From: Lipingzhangella_A rawalii
GTDB taxonomy: Bacteria > Actinomycetota > Actinomycetes > Streptosporangiales > Streptosporangiaceae
Length of the DNA stretch: 64,000 bases
Assembly: GCF_031628175.1 (NCBI RefSeq)
Contig: NZ_JAVLVT010000003.1
Span: 594,486-658,485 of the forward strand
Reading direction: 5' to 3'
The notes under the pieces are model-generated. The model was not told the DNA's origin. It saw nothing but the letters and a program-made list of their open reading frames with translations, and searched no databases. This document shows, in pieces, positions 24,154 through 32,221 of this stretch (positions are counted from its first letter, which is position 1; each line of letters opens with the position of its first letter). The position numbers were made by a program, and so were the translations under genes.

Positions 24154-24276
24154 TCAAGCGCTATGGAATAGATGTGCATCCGTAGACCGCTAAATGTCCG
24201 GTTTCTCGCCTTGGGGGTTACCATCAGCACGACACAGAACACGACAAAGAAGCAGCGCAAGAGGGGGAAGAAGCAG

Positions 24277-25119
24277 ATGGCGGCGAGTCCGACGATCAGA
24301 CGACGTCAGCTCTCCGCAATCCTCCGCCGCATGCGTAAGGATGCCGGGCTCAGCCTCGACGAGACCGCGAGGCGCCTGGAGTGGTCACGAGCAAAGCTCG
24401 GACACATCGAAACTGGAGAGCGCAAGAAGCCGTCCGTGGTCGAGATCAAGGCGCTCATGCGGGAGTACGGCGTTGACGAGACGTCCCCCGAGTACGATGC
24501 GGTGCTCGCCCTGGTCCGACAGGCCCAACAACGCGGATGGTGGACGCGGTATGACGACATCCTGACCGGCTCCTATGTCGAGCTGGAAGCCGAGGCCACC
24601 GCGATCGCCAACTACGAGGCGTTCGGAGTTCCGGGCCTGCTACAGACTCCCGGATATGCCCGGACGATCCAGCGGGCTCGCCTATGGCGGGACCCGGACG
24701 ACATCCAACGGGCCGTCGACGCACGCATGCAACGCCAGCAGATCCTTGCACGCGACCACCCACCTGAGCTGTGGGCGGTCATTGAGGAACACGCACTCCA
24801 GCGCCTGGCCGGCGACCCAGAGGTGATGCGTGAACAGGTCAAGCACCTGATCACACTCGCCGACTCATCCAGATACGTCACGATCCAGGTCCTACCGACA
24901 GATGCCGGCCTCCATGCAGGCGCCACAGGACCGTTCGTCATCATGGACTTCGCAGCACCCGCCGATCCAGTGGTGTACCTGGAGACCTTCACGGACGGGC
25001 TTTACCTGGAACGCGCCGAAGAGATCGCCATGTACCGCAAGCTCTGGGACCACATCCGCTCTTCAGCGCTCGACGAGGAGCGGACGATCCCGTACCTCAA
25101 GAAGATGATCAGCCGATAG
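24277..25119 (+). CDS. XRE-family HTH regulator with DUF5753 domain
   Basis: A 280-residue protein with an N-terminal helix-turn-helix at about residues 8-70 (RRQLSAILRRMRKDAGLSLDETARRLEWSRAKLGHIETGERK), then the DUF5753 domain with ANYEAFGVPGLLQTPGYAR and VLPTDAGLHAGATGPFVIMDF. Such proteins are very numerous in streptomycete-like actinobacteria and pair with small DUF397 proteins, as here. ATG 24277 follows GGGGAAG; the frame back to 24172 lacks a ribosome-binding site. Proposed roles include developmental control and toxin-antitoxin-like behaviour. Confidence 0.92.
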   Translation: MAASPTIRRRQLSAILRRMRKDAGLSLDETARRLEWSRAKLGHIETGERKKPSVVEIKALMREYGVDETSPEYDAVLALVRQAQQRGWWTRYDDILTGSYVELEAEATAIANYEAFGVPGLLQTPGYARTIQRARLWRDPDDIQRAVDARMQRQQILARDHPPELWAVIEEHALQRLAGDPEVMREQVKHLITLADSSRYVTIQVLPTDAGLHAGATGPFVIMDFAAPADPVVYLETFTDGLYLERAEEIAMYRKLWDHIRSSALDEERTIPYLKKMISR

Positions 25120-25129
25120 AGAGACCGAC

Positions 25130-25318
25130 ATGCACTCGTTCCACGATGCGCCATGGCGCACGTCTAGCTACACCCAGCAGCAGAACTGTGTCGAGGTCGC
25201 AGACACCCCCGGAGTAACGGCGGTGCGCGATACCAAGTACCGCGAACACGGACACCTACTTTTCTCTACTGCTGAGTGGCGCTCGTTCGTCGAAGCAGTG
25301 AAACACGGCGAACTCTAG
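25130..25318 (+). CDS. DUF397 domain protein
   Basis: A 62-residue DUF397 protein. WRTSSYTQQQNCVEVADTPG, VRDTKYREHGHLLFSTAEWRSFVEAVK is the standard family pattern. It starts 10 bp after the XRE gene with GAGAG ahead of the ATG and is followed by a strong terminator, so the two form a bicistronic unit. Partner of the XRE/DUF5753 protein. Confidence 0.93.
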   Translation: MHSFHDAPWRTSSYTQQQNCVEVADTPGVTAVRDTKYREHGHLLFSTAEWRSFVEAVKHGEL

Positions 25319-25332
25319 ACCCAGACACACAA

Positions 25333-25370
25333 GACCCCCGACGGCTGAACATGACTGGCCGTCGGGGGTC
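25333..25370. terminator. Terminator after the DUF397 gene
   Basis: GACCCCCGACGGC (25333-25345) and GCCGTCGGGGGTC (25358-25370) form a perfect 13-bp stem with a 12-nt loop, between the rightward XRE/DUF397 pair and the leftward mini-protein gene. It can serve both strands. Confidence 0.85.
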
Positions 25371-25449
25371 TCATGCACTCGTTCCGACTTCACTGTACCC
25401 CGCCGCACGGCTGACAGCTAGACGCCACAGCCGGGAGCTCGCCGCGGGG

Positions 25450-25578
25450 TCAGGGCTGTTTGCCGGTGCCGTTGCACAGCGGGCAGGGGACCTTCACGGC
25501 CTGCCCGTCGCGCCATTCCGTAATGGTCTTGTGCCCGACGCAGCCCGGACAGTTCACTGGCTTCTCGTGCTTGCCCAC
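25450..25578 (-). CDS. 42-residue double-CxxC mini-protein
   Basis: A short ORF starting at GTG 25578 with GGAGG a few nt upstream. The sequence reads VGKHEKPVNCPGCVGHKT followed by ITEWRDGQAVKVPCPLCNGTGKQP. The two CxxC pairs (C10/C13 and C32/C35), the second followed by a DnaJ-like CNGTGK, suggest one zinc site. Its first 25 nt overlap the 3' end of the methyltransferase gene in another frame, so it is probably translated from the same mRNA. Function unknown. Confidence 0.65.
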   Translation of the reverse strand: MGKHEKPVNCPGCVGHKTITEWRDGQAVKVPCPLCNGTGKQP

Positions 25579-26440
25579 GGGTCCTCCATCGATATCTGAT
25601 GGTCCGGGTCGTCCATCCACACGCGTTGGTGCTCAGGGGTGATGGTCACGCCGAACCGTTCACAGCCGGGCCCGCCGTCGCCCCACTGGTCGTGGATCTG
25701 GTTCACGGCGCTGGGGTCGATGCGTTGACTGTGCAGTGGCATGAAGTGGGCCGGGCCACCGAACCGGCCCTCGGCGGTGCCATCCTCACCGACGGTGAGC
25801 ACCGCGAGCGGGCTGTCCGGGTGGAACGTCGGCGCCCATGGCACCACGAGGAGCCCGCCGGGGCAGGTCTGGACCACCCACGAATACGGCACGGTGTGCA
25901 CGGCGGCAGTAGCAATCACGCGGTCATAGGGGGAACCAGCCGCGTACCCCTCGGCCCCGTCGCCCGTGATGACATCGACGCGGCGCCCGTCGCGGGCCAG
26001 TGCTTCCCGCGCCTGCTCGGCGACCTGGGGGTCCACCTCGACGCTGGTTACGTGCCCCTGCGCGCCGACGAGAACGTCCAGCAGCGCGGCGTTGTACCCG
26101 GTACCGGTGCCGATCTCCAGCACCCGCATACCCGGTTCCAGCTGGAGAGCGTCCAGCATGCACGCCATGAGCCAGGGCGCCGTACTGGACGACGTCGGCA
26201 CGACGCCGCGTCCAGTAGTGGGGTCACGTAGGTGCTCTGGCAGGCGCGAGTCGTAGACCACTGCGGTGACCACGGCCTCATTGGAATCCACATGAGTCCG
26301 CCAGGCATCCGGGTCGTCCTCTCCCGGCGCAGCGGCACCAACCATCCGGTGCTCGGGCTTGACACATAGATCGTGGCGGGTATGTAGGAGGCGCGGTCCA
26401 CGGCGGCCAGCACGTTGTCGCCGCTGCTGTGTCTGACCAT
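25554..26440 (-). pseudogene. PCMT-type SAM methyltransferase, frameshifted
   Basis: The C-terminal part (from DDPDAWRTHVDSNEAVVTAV) has a clear protein-L-isoaspartate-methyltransferase fold with SAM motif I VLEIGTGTGYNAALL. The N-terminal part, MVRHSSGDNVLAAVDRASYIPATIYV followed by SSPSTGWLVPLRRE, starts at ATG 26440 with GGAG upstream but lies in another frame. Removing two bases from a GAGAG run at about 26319-26323 would join them at RRE/DDPDAW. The whole resembles the stand-alone methyltransferases of FxLD and ATP-grasp RiPP systems, but no precursor peptide or maturase is seen nearby. It may be a real decay, a sequencing error or a slippage site. Confidence 0.65.
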
Positions 26441-26819
26441 GGCTACTCCGGGGGATAGGGGGTCACTGGCCCGTGTGTACCCCACCGTGACCACGACGTT
26501 ACCCACTGGCCAGAAACAGCCACGGGCAGAACCCACCGCCACACCGGGTGGGGTCAGGATCCGCCCTGGGGACTTTCTCGATTCTTTCTGGTCGACATCC
26601 CACGTCACCCCCGCAAGACCCCGCCAGGCCACGCGCATCCGATCCTCTCACCTGCGCATATGCTGATGGCCATGGTCCGCGCAGCCGTGCCACTTCCTTC
26701 GGGACGAGGTCTGTCGGCGGGTCGAGTCCGCAACTGACCTTGGTCAACACACCACCCGGCTGCGGCGTTCCGCAACCGTGGACGGTGCCCAGGGCCGGTT
26801 CGGCTGAGCCGCCCCGGAC
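26441..26819. other. 379-bp gene-free stretch
   Basis: Between two leftward genes. I see no supported coding sequence. The only structure is a small dyad TGACC-TT-GGTCA at 26735-26746, with TTGACC on the minus strand as a possible -35 for the methyltransferase. Confidence 0.4.
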
Positions 26820-27575
26820 TCAGGGCCAGGGGCCCAGTTCGGGTACGGCCCCGTCGGACGTGGCGAGCGGCCGAGCCGGGACGCGTCCGGCGAGCCAGGC
26901 GGCCAGGTCGTTGCGCGGTCCCGTGACCGTGACAGCCGGCCCTGTGCCGAGGGTCCATTGCTGGTCGGCGTCCGACGCAATGAGAACCAGCTGCTGCCCC
27001 TCGGGGCAGCGCGGGCGGAGAAACTCCACCAGGTGCGTACAGAATTCCGCGGACCAGGTGTCGGCGCGGTAGCCCAGGTCGACATCCACGCTGTGGATCT
27101 CGATTTCCCGCCACATGCACAGCACCGTGTCGATAAGTGTGGCGGAGCGGAACCGCACGGGCCGCTGCCAGTCGCGCGGTTTCACCTGCTGCCACATGGC
27201 GCTCAGTCGCGCGGCAGCCTGTTCCAGGGCGCTGCGCAGTTGGGCACATGAACGGCTGGCCCCCGCCTCGATCGCCATGTCGCGGCTGGACGGTCCACCG
27301 GGATACATGTCCACCAGTTCGCTTCGCAGGGCTGCGTGAGCCTGCCCCGCGATTGCGTGTGCGACCTGTTCCAGGTGGGTCAGGACGTGTCCACGACTCC
27401 AGCCGGGCAGGTGGGACGGCGCTGTTACCAGGTCGCCTGCGGCTTGGGCCGATCCCATCTGTTCTGCGAGCAGACCGTCCAGCCGCGCGAATCCGTACTC
27501 GATCTGTGCCACGACCGGAGCAGGGTCCAGGGTGTGCAGGGAGTGGCGGGTACTCGGTAGCACCTGGTTCTGCAT
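26820..27575 (-). CDS. Maleylpyruvate isomerase family mycothiol-dependent enzyme
   Basis: A 251-residue protein of the DinB/mycothiol-dependent fold. The N-terminal helical domain includes LPGWSRGHVLTHLEQVAHAI, whose His is expected to bind metal. REIEIHSVDVDLGY carries the second metal-ligand region (ExxxHxxD), and the C-terminal SCP2-like part follows (TVTGPRNDLAAWLAGR). Mycothiol is the actinobacterial low-molecular-weight thiol, in agreement with the host assignment. ATG 27575 has GAGGAA upstream; a longer frame to 28553 only shadows secA2. Divergent from secA2. Substrate unknown. Confidence 0.85.
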   Translation of the reverse strand: MQNQVLPSTRHSLHTLDPAPVVAQIEYGFARLDGLLAEQMGSAQAAGDLVTAPSHLPGWSRGHVLTHLEQVAHAIAGQAHAALRSELVDMYPGGPSSRDMAIEAGASRSCAQLRSALEQAAARLSAMWQQVKPRDWQRPVRFRSATLIDTVLCMWREIEIHSVDVDLGYRADTWSAEFCTHLVEFLRPRCPEGQQLVLIASDADQQWTLGTGPAVTVTGPRNDLAAWLAGRVPARPLATSDGAVPELGPWP

Positions 27576-27611
27576 GGGGATTCCTCGGGCGAAGGGAACG
27601 ACAACGGGGGT

Positions 27612-29945
27612 GTGCCACGTTACTCTGCTGTGGTGTTTGGACGAGTGACACAGACCGTACGCCGGACCCTGGGCCGTCCGGGAGCCGTGAGCCTGAAGCC
27701 CTACCGGAAGCTGCTGGCGCCGATCGGGGAGCGGGAGGCGGCGCTGCGCGAGCTCGGTGACGCCGAGCTGACCGAGGCTGCGCTGAACCTGGCCGGGGCC
27801 GAGTTCCCCTACGAGCGTGCCGAGCTGATCGAGCTGTGCGCCGTGGTGCGAGAGGCGGCGCGGCGCACGCTCGACGAGCGGCCATTCGACGTGCAGCTGC
27901 TGGGCATGATGGCGCTGCTGGACGGACGGGTCGTGGAGATGGCCACCGGGGAGGGCAAGACCCTTGTCGGTGCGATGGCTGCGGCCGGGTTCGCCCTGCG
28001 GGACCGGCGGGTGCACCTGTTGAGCGTGAACGACTACCTGGCGCGTCGGGACGCCGAGTGGATGCGCCCCCTCTACGACATGCTCGGGGTCGCGCCGAGC
28101 TGGATCGCGGAAGACTCCACCACCATCCAGCGGCGGGAGGCCTACGCCGCGGACGTGACCTACGTGTCGGTCAGCGAGCTCGGCTTCGACGTGTTGCGGG
28201 ACCGGCTCGCCACCGACCCCGGCGATCTGGTGGTCCCGGATCCCGATATCGCGTTGATTGACGAGGCGGATTCGGTTCTCGTCGACGAAGCACGGGTCCC
28301 CCTCGTCCTCGCCGGAGCCGCGGAGGCGGTGGAAGCCGACGCTGACATGGCACAGTTGGTCCGGAGGTTGCGGCCACAGGTCGACTACGAGGTCGACAGT
28401 GAGGGGCGCAACGTCCAGCTCACCACCACGGGGATCGAGCGGGTGGAGGCCGAGCTCGGTGGGGTGGACCTCTACTCCGAAGAGTACGCCGACAGTCTGG
28501 CCCAGCTGAATCTCGCCCTGCACGCACATGCCCTGCTGAAGCGAGACGTGCACTACGTCATCTCTGACGGTGAGGTGAAGCTCATCGACGAGTCCCGTGG
28601 GCGGGTCGCGATGCTACAGCGCTGGCCGGACGGCCTCCAGGCCGCGGTGGAGGCCAAAGAGCAGCTCCAGGCCAGCGAGACCGGGGAGATTCTCGACTCC
28701 ATCACGGTCCAGGCACTGGTTCTGCGCTATCCCACACTGTGTGGGATGACCGGAACCGCTATGGCTGTGGCCGAGCCGCTGCGTGAGTTCTACGAACTTG
28801 AGGTCGCGGTGATTCCGCCCAACCTGCCGTGCGTGCGGAACGACCACGCGACGCGCCTGTATGCGACCCCCGAGGAGAAGGAGGACGCCCTGGTCGAGCA
28901 GGTTCTCGACATTCACGAACAGGGTCGCCCCATCCTGATCGGAACTCAGGACGTTGCGGAGTCGGAGCGTATCGCTGCCCGCCTGGACAAGGAGAATCTG
29001 GACTGTGCGGTTCTGAACGCCAAGAACGATGCCGACGAGGCGGCGGTCATCGCCGAGGCCGGAACCTACGGGGCGATCACCGTGTCCACGCAGATGGCCG
29101 GGCGCGGCACCGACATTCGTCTCGGCGGCAGCGACATGGCCGACCGGGAACGAGTTGTGGCGGCCGGGGGTCTCTACGTTCTGGGGTACGGGCGCTATCC
29201 CAGCAGTCGGCTGGACGACCAGCTGCGGGGCCGGGCGGGTCGCCAGGGTGACCCGGGCAGTTCCCGGTTTCTGGTCAGTATTGAAGACCATCTCATCGCC
29301 AGCACCATGCCGGAAGCCCGGCAGTTCGACGCGGCCTCGGATGGTGAGATCACGGATCCGGCCTGGGCCAGTGCGGTCGACCGTGCCCAACGGATCGCGG
29401 AGGGGCAGCTCATGGAGCTGCATCGCAACACCTGGCGGTACAGCAAGCTCATCGACGTGCAGCGGGAGGTCGTCCTGGAACACCGCGCCAAGGTGCTCCA
29501 CCAGGACCTTGGGGACGAGCAGGTGCGTTCGGACTGCCCCGAACGTCACGCCGACCTGGTGGACGAGGTGGGCGAGGACGAGGTGGCGCGGGCGGCGCGC
29601 CTGATCACGCTCTACCACCTGGACCGGGGATGGACCGATCACCTGGCGTTTCTCAACCAGCTCCGGGAAGGGATCCACCTGCGGATGCTCGGACGGCGTG
29701 ACCCGCTGGACGAGTTCAACGCGGACGCGGTTCCCGTGTTCAAGGGCTTCTTGGACCAGGCTCGGGAACGCGCCGCGCAGACCTTCGCCGAGGTCAGCGT
29801 CACCGACGGCACGATTGACGTGGCTGCTGCCGGGGTGAAGCGGCCGTCCTCGACCTGGACCTACATGGTGCACGACCGGCCCTTCGGATCCGATATAGAC
29901 AACATCGTGGGCAAGGCCCGCCGGCTGAGTCGCAGCAGCGGCTGA
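27612..29945 (+). CDS. secA2: Accessory preprotein translocase ATPase SecA2
   Basis: A 777-residue SecA-family ATPase, shorter than housekeeping SecA and without the C-terminal zinc-binding tail, as in mycobacterial-type SecA2. Walker A MATGEGKT is at about residue 110, LIDEADSVLVDEARVPL is the DEAD motif, and STQMAGRGTDIRLGG and QLRGRAGRQGDPGSSRF are helicase motifs of NBD2. Family knowledge: it drives export of a substrate subset. Start uncertain: GTG 27612, 27630 and 27633 are in frame, none with an ideal ribosome-binding site. Confidence 0.92.
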   Translation: MPRYSAVVFGRVTQTVRRTLGRPGAVSLKPYRKLLAPIGEREAALRELGDAELTEAALNLAGAEFPYERAELIELCAVVREAARRTLDERPFDVQLLGMMALLDGRVVEMATGEGKTLVGAMAAAGFALRDRRVHLLSVNDYLARRDAEWMRPLYDMLGVAPSWIAEDSTTIQRREAYAADVTYVSVSELGFDVLRDRLATDPGDLVVPDPDIALIDEADSVLVDEARVPLVLAGAAEAVEADADMAQLVRRLRPQVDYEVDSEGRNVQLTTTGIERVEAELGGVDLYSEEYADSLAQLNLALHAHALLKRDVHYVISDGEVKLIDESRGRVAMLQRWPDGLQAAVEAKEQLQASETGEILDSITVQALVLRYPTLCGMTGTAMAVAEPLREFYELEVAVIPPNLPCVRNDHATRLYATPEEKEDALVEQVLDIHEQGRPILIGTQDVAESERIAARLDKENLDCAVLNAKNDADEAAVIAEAGTYGAITVSTQMAGRGTDIRLGGSDMADRERVVAAGGLYVLGYGRYPSSRLDDQLRGRAGRQGDPGSSRFLVSIEDHLIASTMPEARQFDAASDGEITDPAWASAVDRAQRIAEGQLMELHRNTWRYSKLIDVQREVVLEHRAKVLHQDLGDEQVRSDCPERHADLVDEVGEDEVARAARLITLYHLDRGWTDHLAFLNQLREGIHLRMLGRRDPLDEFNADAVPVFKGFLDQARERAAQTFAEVSVTDGTIDVAAAGVKRPSSTWTYMVHDRPFGSDIDNIVGKARRLSRSSG

Positions 29946-30097
29946 GCTTGCGGGCCCGGCGGCCCGGTTCCCCTGTCCAAGCCAGGCGTGGCCCAATATG
30001 TGCCGGAACCGTTGGCAACATGTGCCGAGTTGCTGGCGGCGGGTGGAGCGGTTGAATCCGAGTCAGTCACCCATCCCGGCAGGAGAGGGCCACGCCG

Positions 30098-32221
30098 ATG
30101 GCGGGAATCCGGATCGGAATCGATACTGGCGGCACGTTCACCGATGTCGTCGCGTTGGACGAGGACACCGGTCGGATCGTCACCACCAAGACACCGTCCA
30201 CGCCTCGGGATCCCGCGACGGGGTTCCTGACGGCCGTAGCCAAGATCCTGGATCTGTGGGGAGACGCGGAGTTCCCCGATTCGGGGCCATCCTCGCCGGT
30301 GCGCGGAATCACCCACGGAACCACCGTCGCCACCAACCTGCTGCTCGAGGACGCAGTCGATCGGATCGCCCTGATCACCACGGCCGGTTACGAGTTCCTG
30401 CTGGAGATCGCCCGACAGGCCGTTCCCGACGGGTACGGAAACTCCTACTTCTGGGTCAAACCCGAGCGGATCGTTCCGGTGGAGAACGTGATCGCCGTCG
30501 AGGGACGCCTCGATCCCAGCGGAGCCGAGGTTCGACCACTGGACGAGGACGCCGTCCGTGCCGCGGGCCGTTGGCTGCGTTCCCAGGACATGACCGCGGT
30601 GGGTGTGTGCCTCCTGCATTCCTATGCCGACGACAGTCATGAGCGACGCGTCGCAGAACTGCTGCGCGAGGAATGTCCGGAGGTCACGGTCTCCCTGAGT
30701 TCACAGGTGCTGCGGGAGTACCGCGAGTACGAACGTGCCATGACCACGCTTGTGGACGCTGCCGTGAAACCACGGGTGACCTCCTATCTGCGCGATATCA
30801 TCGAACGACTGCGTGCCGAGCCCCGCCTGCGGCCCGGTGCGGAACAGCTCGCCCCCGACCCGGCGACGGTTCCCTTCGCCGTGATGCAGTCCAATGGCGG
30901 GGTGCGCTCGGCCACCGAGGTCCAACCCAGCACCACGGTGCTGTCCGGTCCGGCGGCGGGGGCCCTCGGCGCGGCGCGCATTGCACGCCGCGCCGGGCTG
31001 GACCGGGTCCTCACCCTCGACGGGGGTGGCACCTCCACCGACGTGTGCGTGGTGCTCGACGGGGAGCCGGGACTGACCACGGAAGGAACGATCGGACGGT
31101 ACCCGGTCAAGGTTCCGATGATCGACATCGGCACCGTCGGTGCGGGTGGGGGGTCCGTTGCCTGGATCTCACCCGAGTCCACACTCAAGGTGGGGCCGCG
31201 TTCGGCTGGGGCGATCCCCGGGCCCCTGTGTTATGCCACCGGTGGCACCGAGGTCACGGTGACCGACGCCCACGCCCTTCTGGGCAGGATTCCCCCGCAT
31301 CTTCTGGGAGGGGAGATGCCACTGGATCTGGAAGCGGCACGGTCCGGGGTAGCCAAACTGGCTGCGGACACCGGGCTGGATCCGCTCTCCGCGGCCCAGG
31401 GGATCCTGGAGATCTCCGCCTGGAACCAGGCCAACGCCCTCCGGCGGATCACCGTGCAGCGCGGGCTGGACGTACGGGACTTCCATCTGGCTGCGTTCGG
31501 GGGATCGGGCGCGCTGCTGCTGTGCCGACTGATCGATATCCTCGGCCTCGCCGGTGCGGTCGTTCCGCCGGACCCCGGCAACGTCTCCGCCTACGGGCTG
31601 CTCAGCGTCGATGTGCGCAGTGACCACGTCCGTACCGCGATCCGGCCGCACTCCGAGGTCACCCCCGAGTGGCTCACCGGTGTGGTGAACGAGCTCACCG
31701 AGCAGGCCACCCACGCCCTCACGGTCGAGGGTTTCGCCGAGCACGAGCATCGCTGTGAGCGTGGAGCCGACCTGCGCTACCGGGGGCAGGCCTACGAGGT
31801 GCGGGTGCCGGTCCCGGACGGCCCTCTCGACACCCGAGCGATCGAGTGCGTTGCGCAGGACTTTCATGCGGCCCACCGCCGTCGGTACGGATACGACCTG
31901 GCCTCGGATCCGGACCAGCAGGTGGAATGGGTGAACCTCCGGGTCGCTGGAATCGGTCCCATCACTCATCCGGAACCGCCACAGCTGACGCAGCGGGAGG
32001 GAGACGTCAGCCGCGCCCGGCGTGGTACGCGCCCGGCCTGCTTCGACGCTGCCGCGGGCTTCCGCGAAACGCCCGTGTACTGGCGCGGTGACCTGGCGCC
32101 GCAGGACCGGATTCGTGGTCCCGCCATCGTCGAGGAGTTCGGCGCCACCCTGCCCCTGCATCCGGGCTTCACCGCGCACGTCGACCGTTACGGCTCCGTC
32201 ATCGTCGAGGAGGAGAAGTGA
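30098..32221 (+). CDS. Hydantoinase/oxoprolinase family protein, subunit A (HyuA type)
   Basis: A 707-residue ATP-dependent subunit of the N-methylhydantoinase/oxoprolinase/acetone-carboxylase family. RIGIDTGGTFTDVVALDEDTG at the N-terminus is the phosphate loop of the ASKHA fold. ITHGTTVATNLLLED, LDGGGTSTDVCVV and GTVGAGGGSVAW are further family motifs. With subunit B it opens cyclic amides or lactams, or carboxylates ketones, using ATP. The stop overlaps the GTG of subunit B. The cluster that follows favours a cyclic amide or ureide substrate (inference). Confidence 0.92.
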   Translation: MAGIRIGIDTGGTFTDVVALDEDTGRIVTTKTPSTPRDPATGFLTAVAKILDLWGDAEFPDSGPSSPVRGITHGTTVATNLLLEDAVDRIALITTAGYEFLLEIARQAVPDGYGNSYFWVKPERIVPVENVIAVEGRLDPSGAEVRPLDEDAVRAAGRWLRSQDMTAVGVCLLHSYADDSHERRVAELLREECPEVTVSLSSQVLREYREYERAMTTLVDAAVKPRVTSYLRDIIERLRAEPRLRPGAEQLAPDPATVPFAVMQSNGGVRSATEVQPSTTVLSGPAAGALGAARIARRAGLDRVLTLDGGGTSTDVCVVLDGEPGLTTEGTIGRYPVKVPMIDIGTVGAGGGSVAWISPESTLKVGPRSAGAIPGPLCYATGGTEVTVTDAHALLGRIPPHLLGGEMPLDLEAARSGVAKLAADTGLDPLSAAQGILEISAWNQANALRRITVQRGLDVRDFHLAAFGGSGALLLCRLIDILGLAGAVVPPDPGNVSAYGLLSVDVRSDHVRTAIRPHSEVTPEWLTGVVNELTEQATHALTVEGFAEHEHRCERGADLRYRGQAYEVRVPVPDGPLDTRAIECVAQDFHAAHRRRYGYDLASDPDQQVEWVNLRVAGIGPITHPEPPQLTQREGDVSRARRGTRPACFDAAAGFRETPVYWRGDLAPQDRIRGPAIVEEFGATLPLHPGFTAHVDRYGSVIVEEEK

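Noticed and set aside
24172..24276. 35-residue Lys/Arg-rich N-terminal extension of the XRE regulator
   Set aside because: No ribosome-binding site at 24172, while ATG 24277 follows GGGGAAG and gives the family N-terminus.
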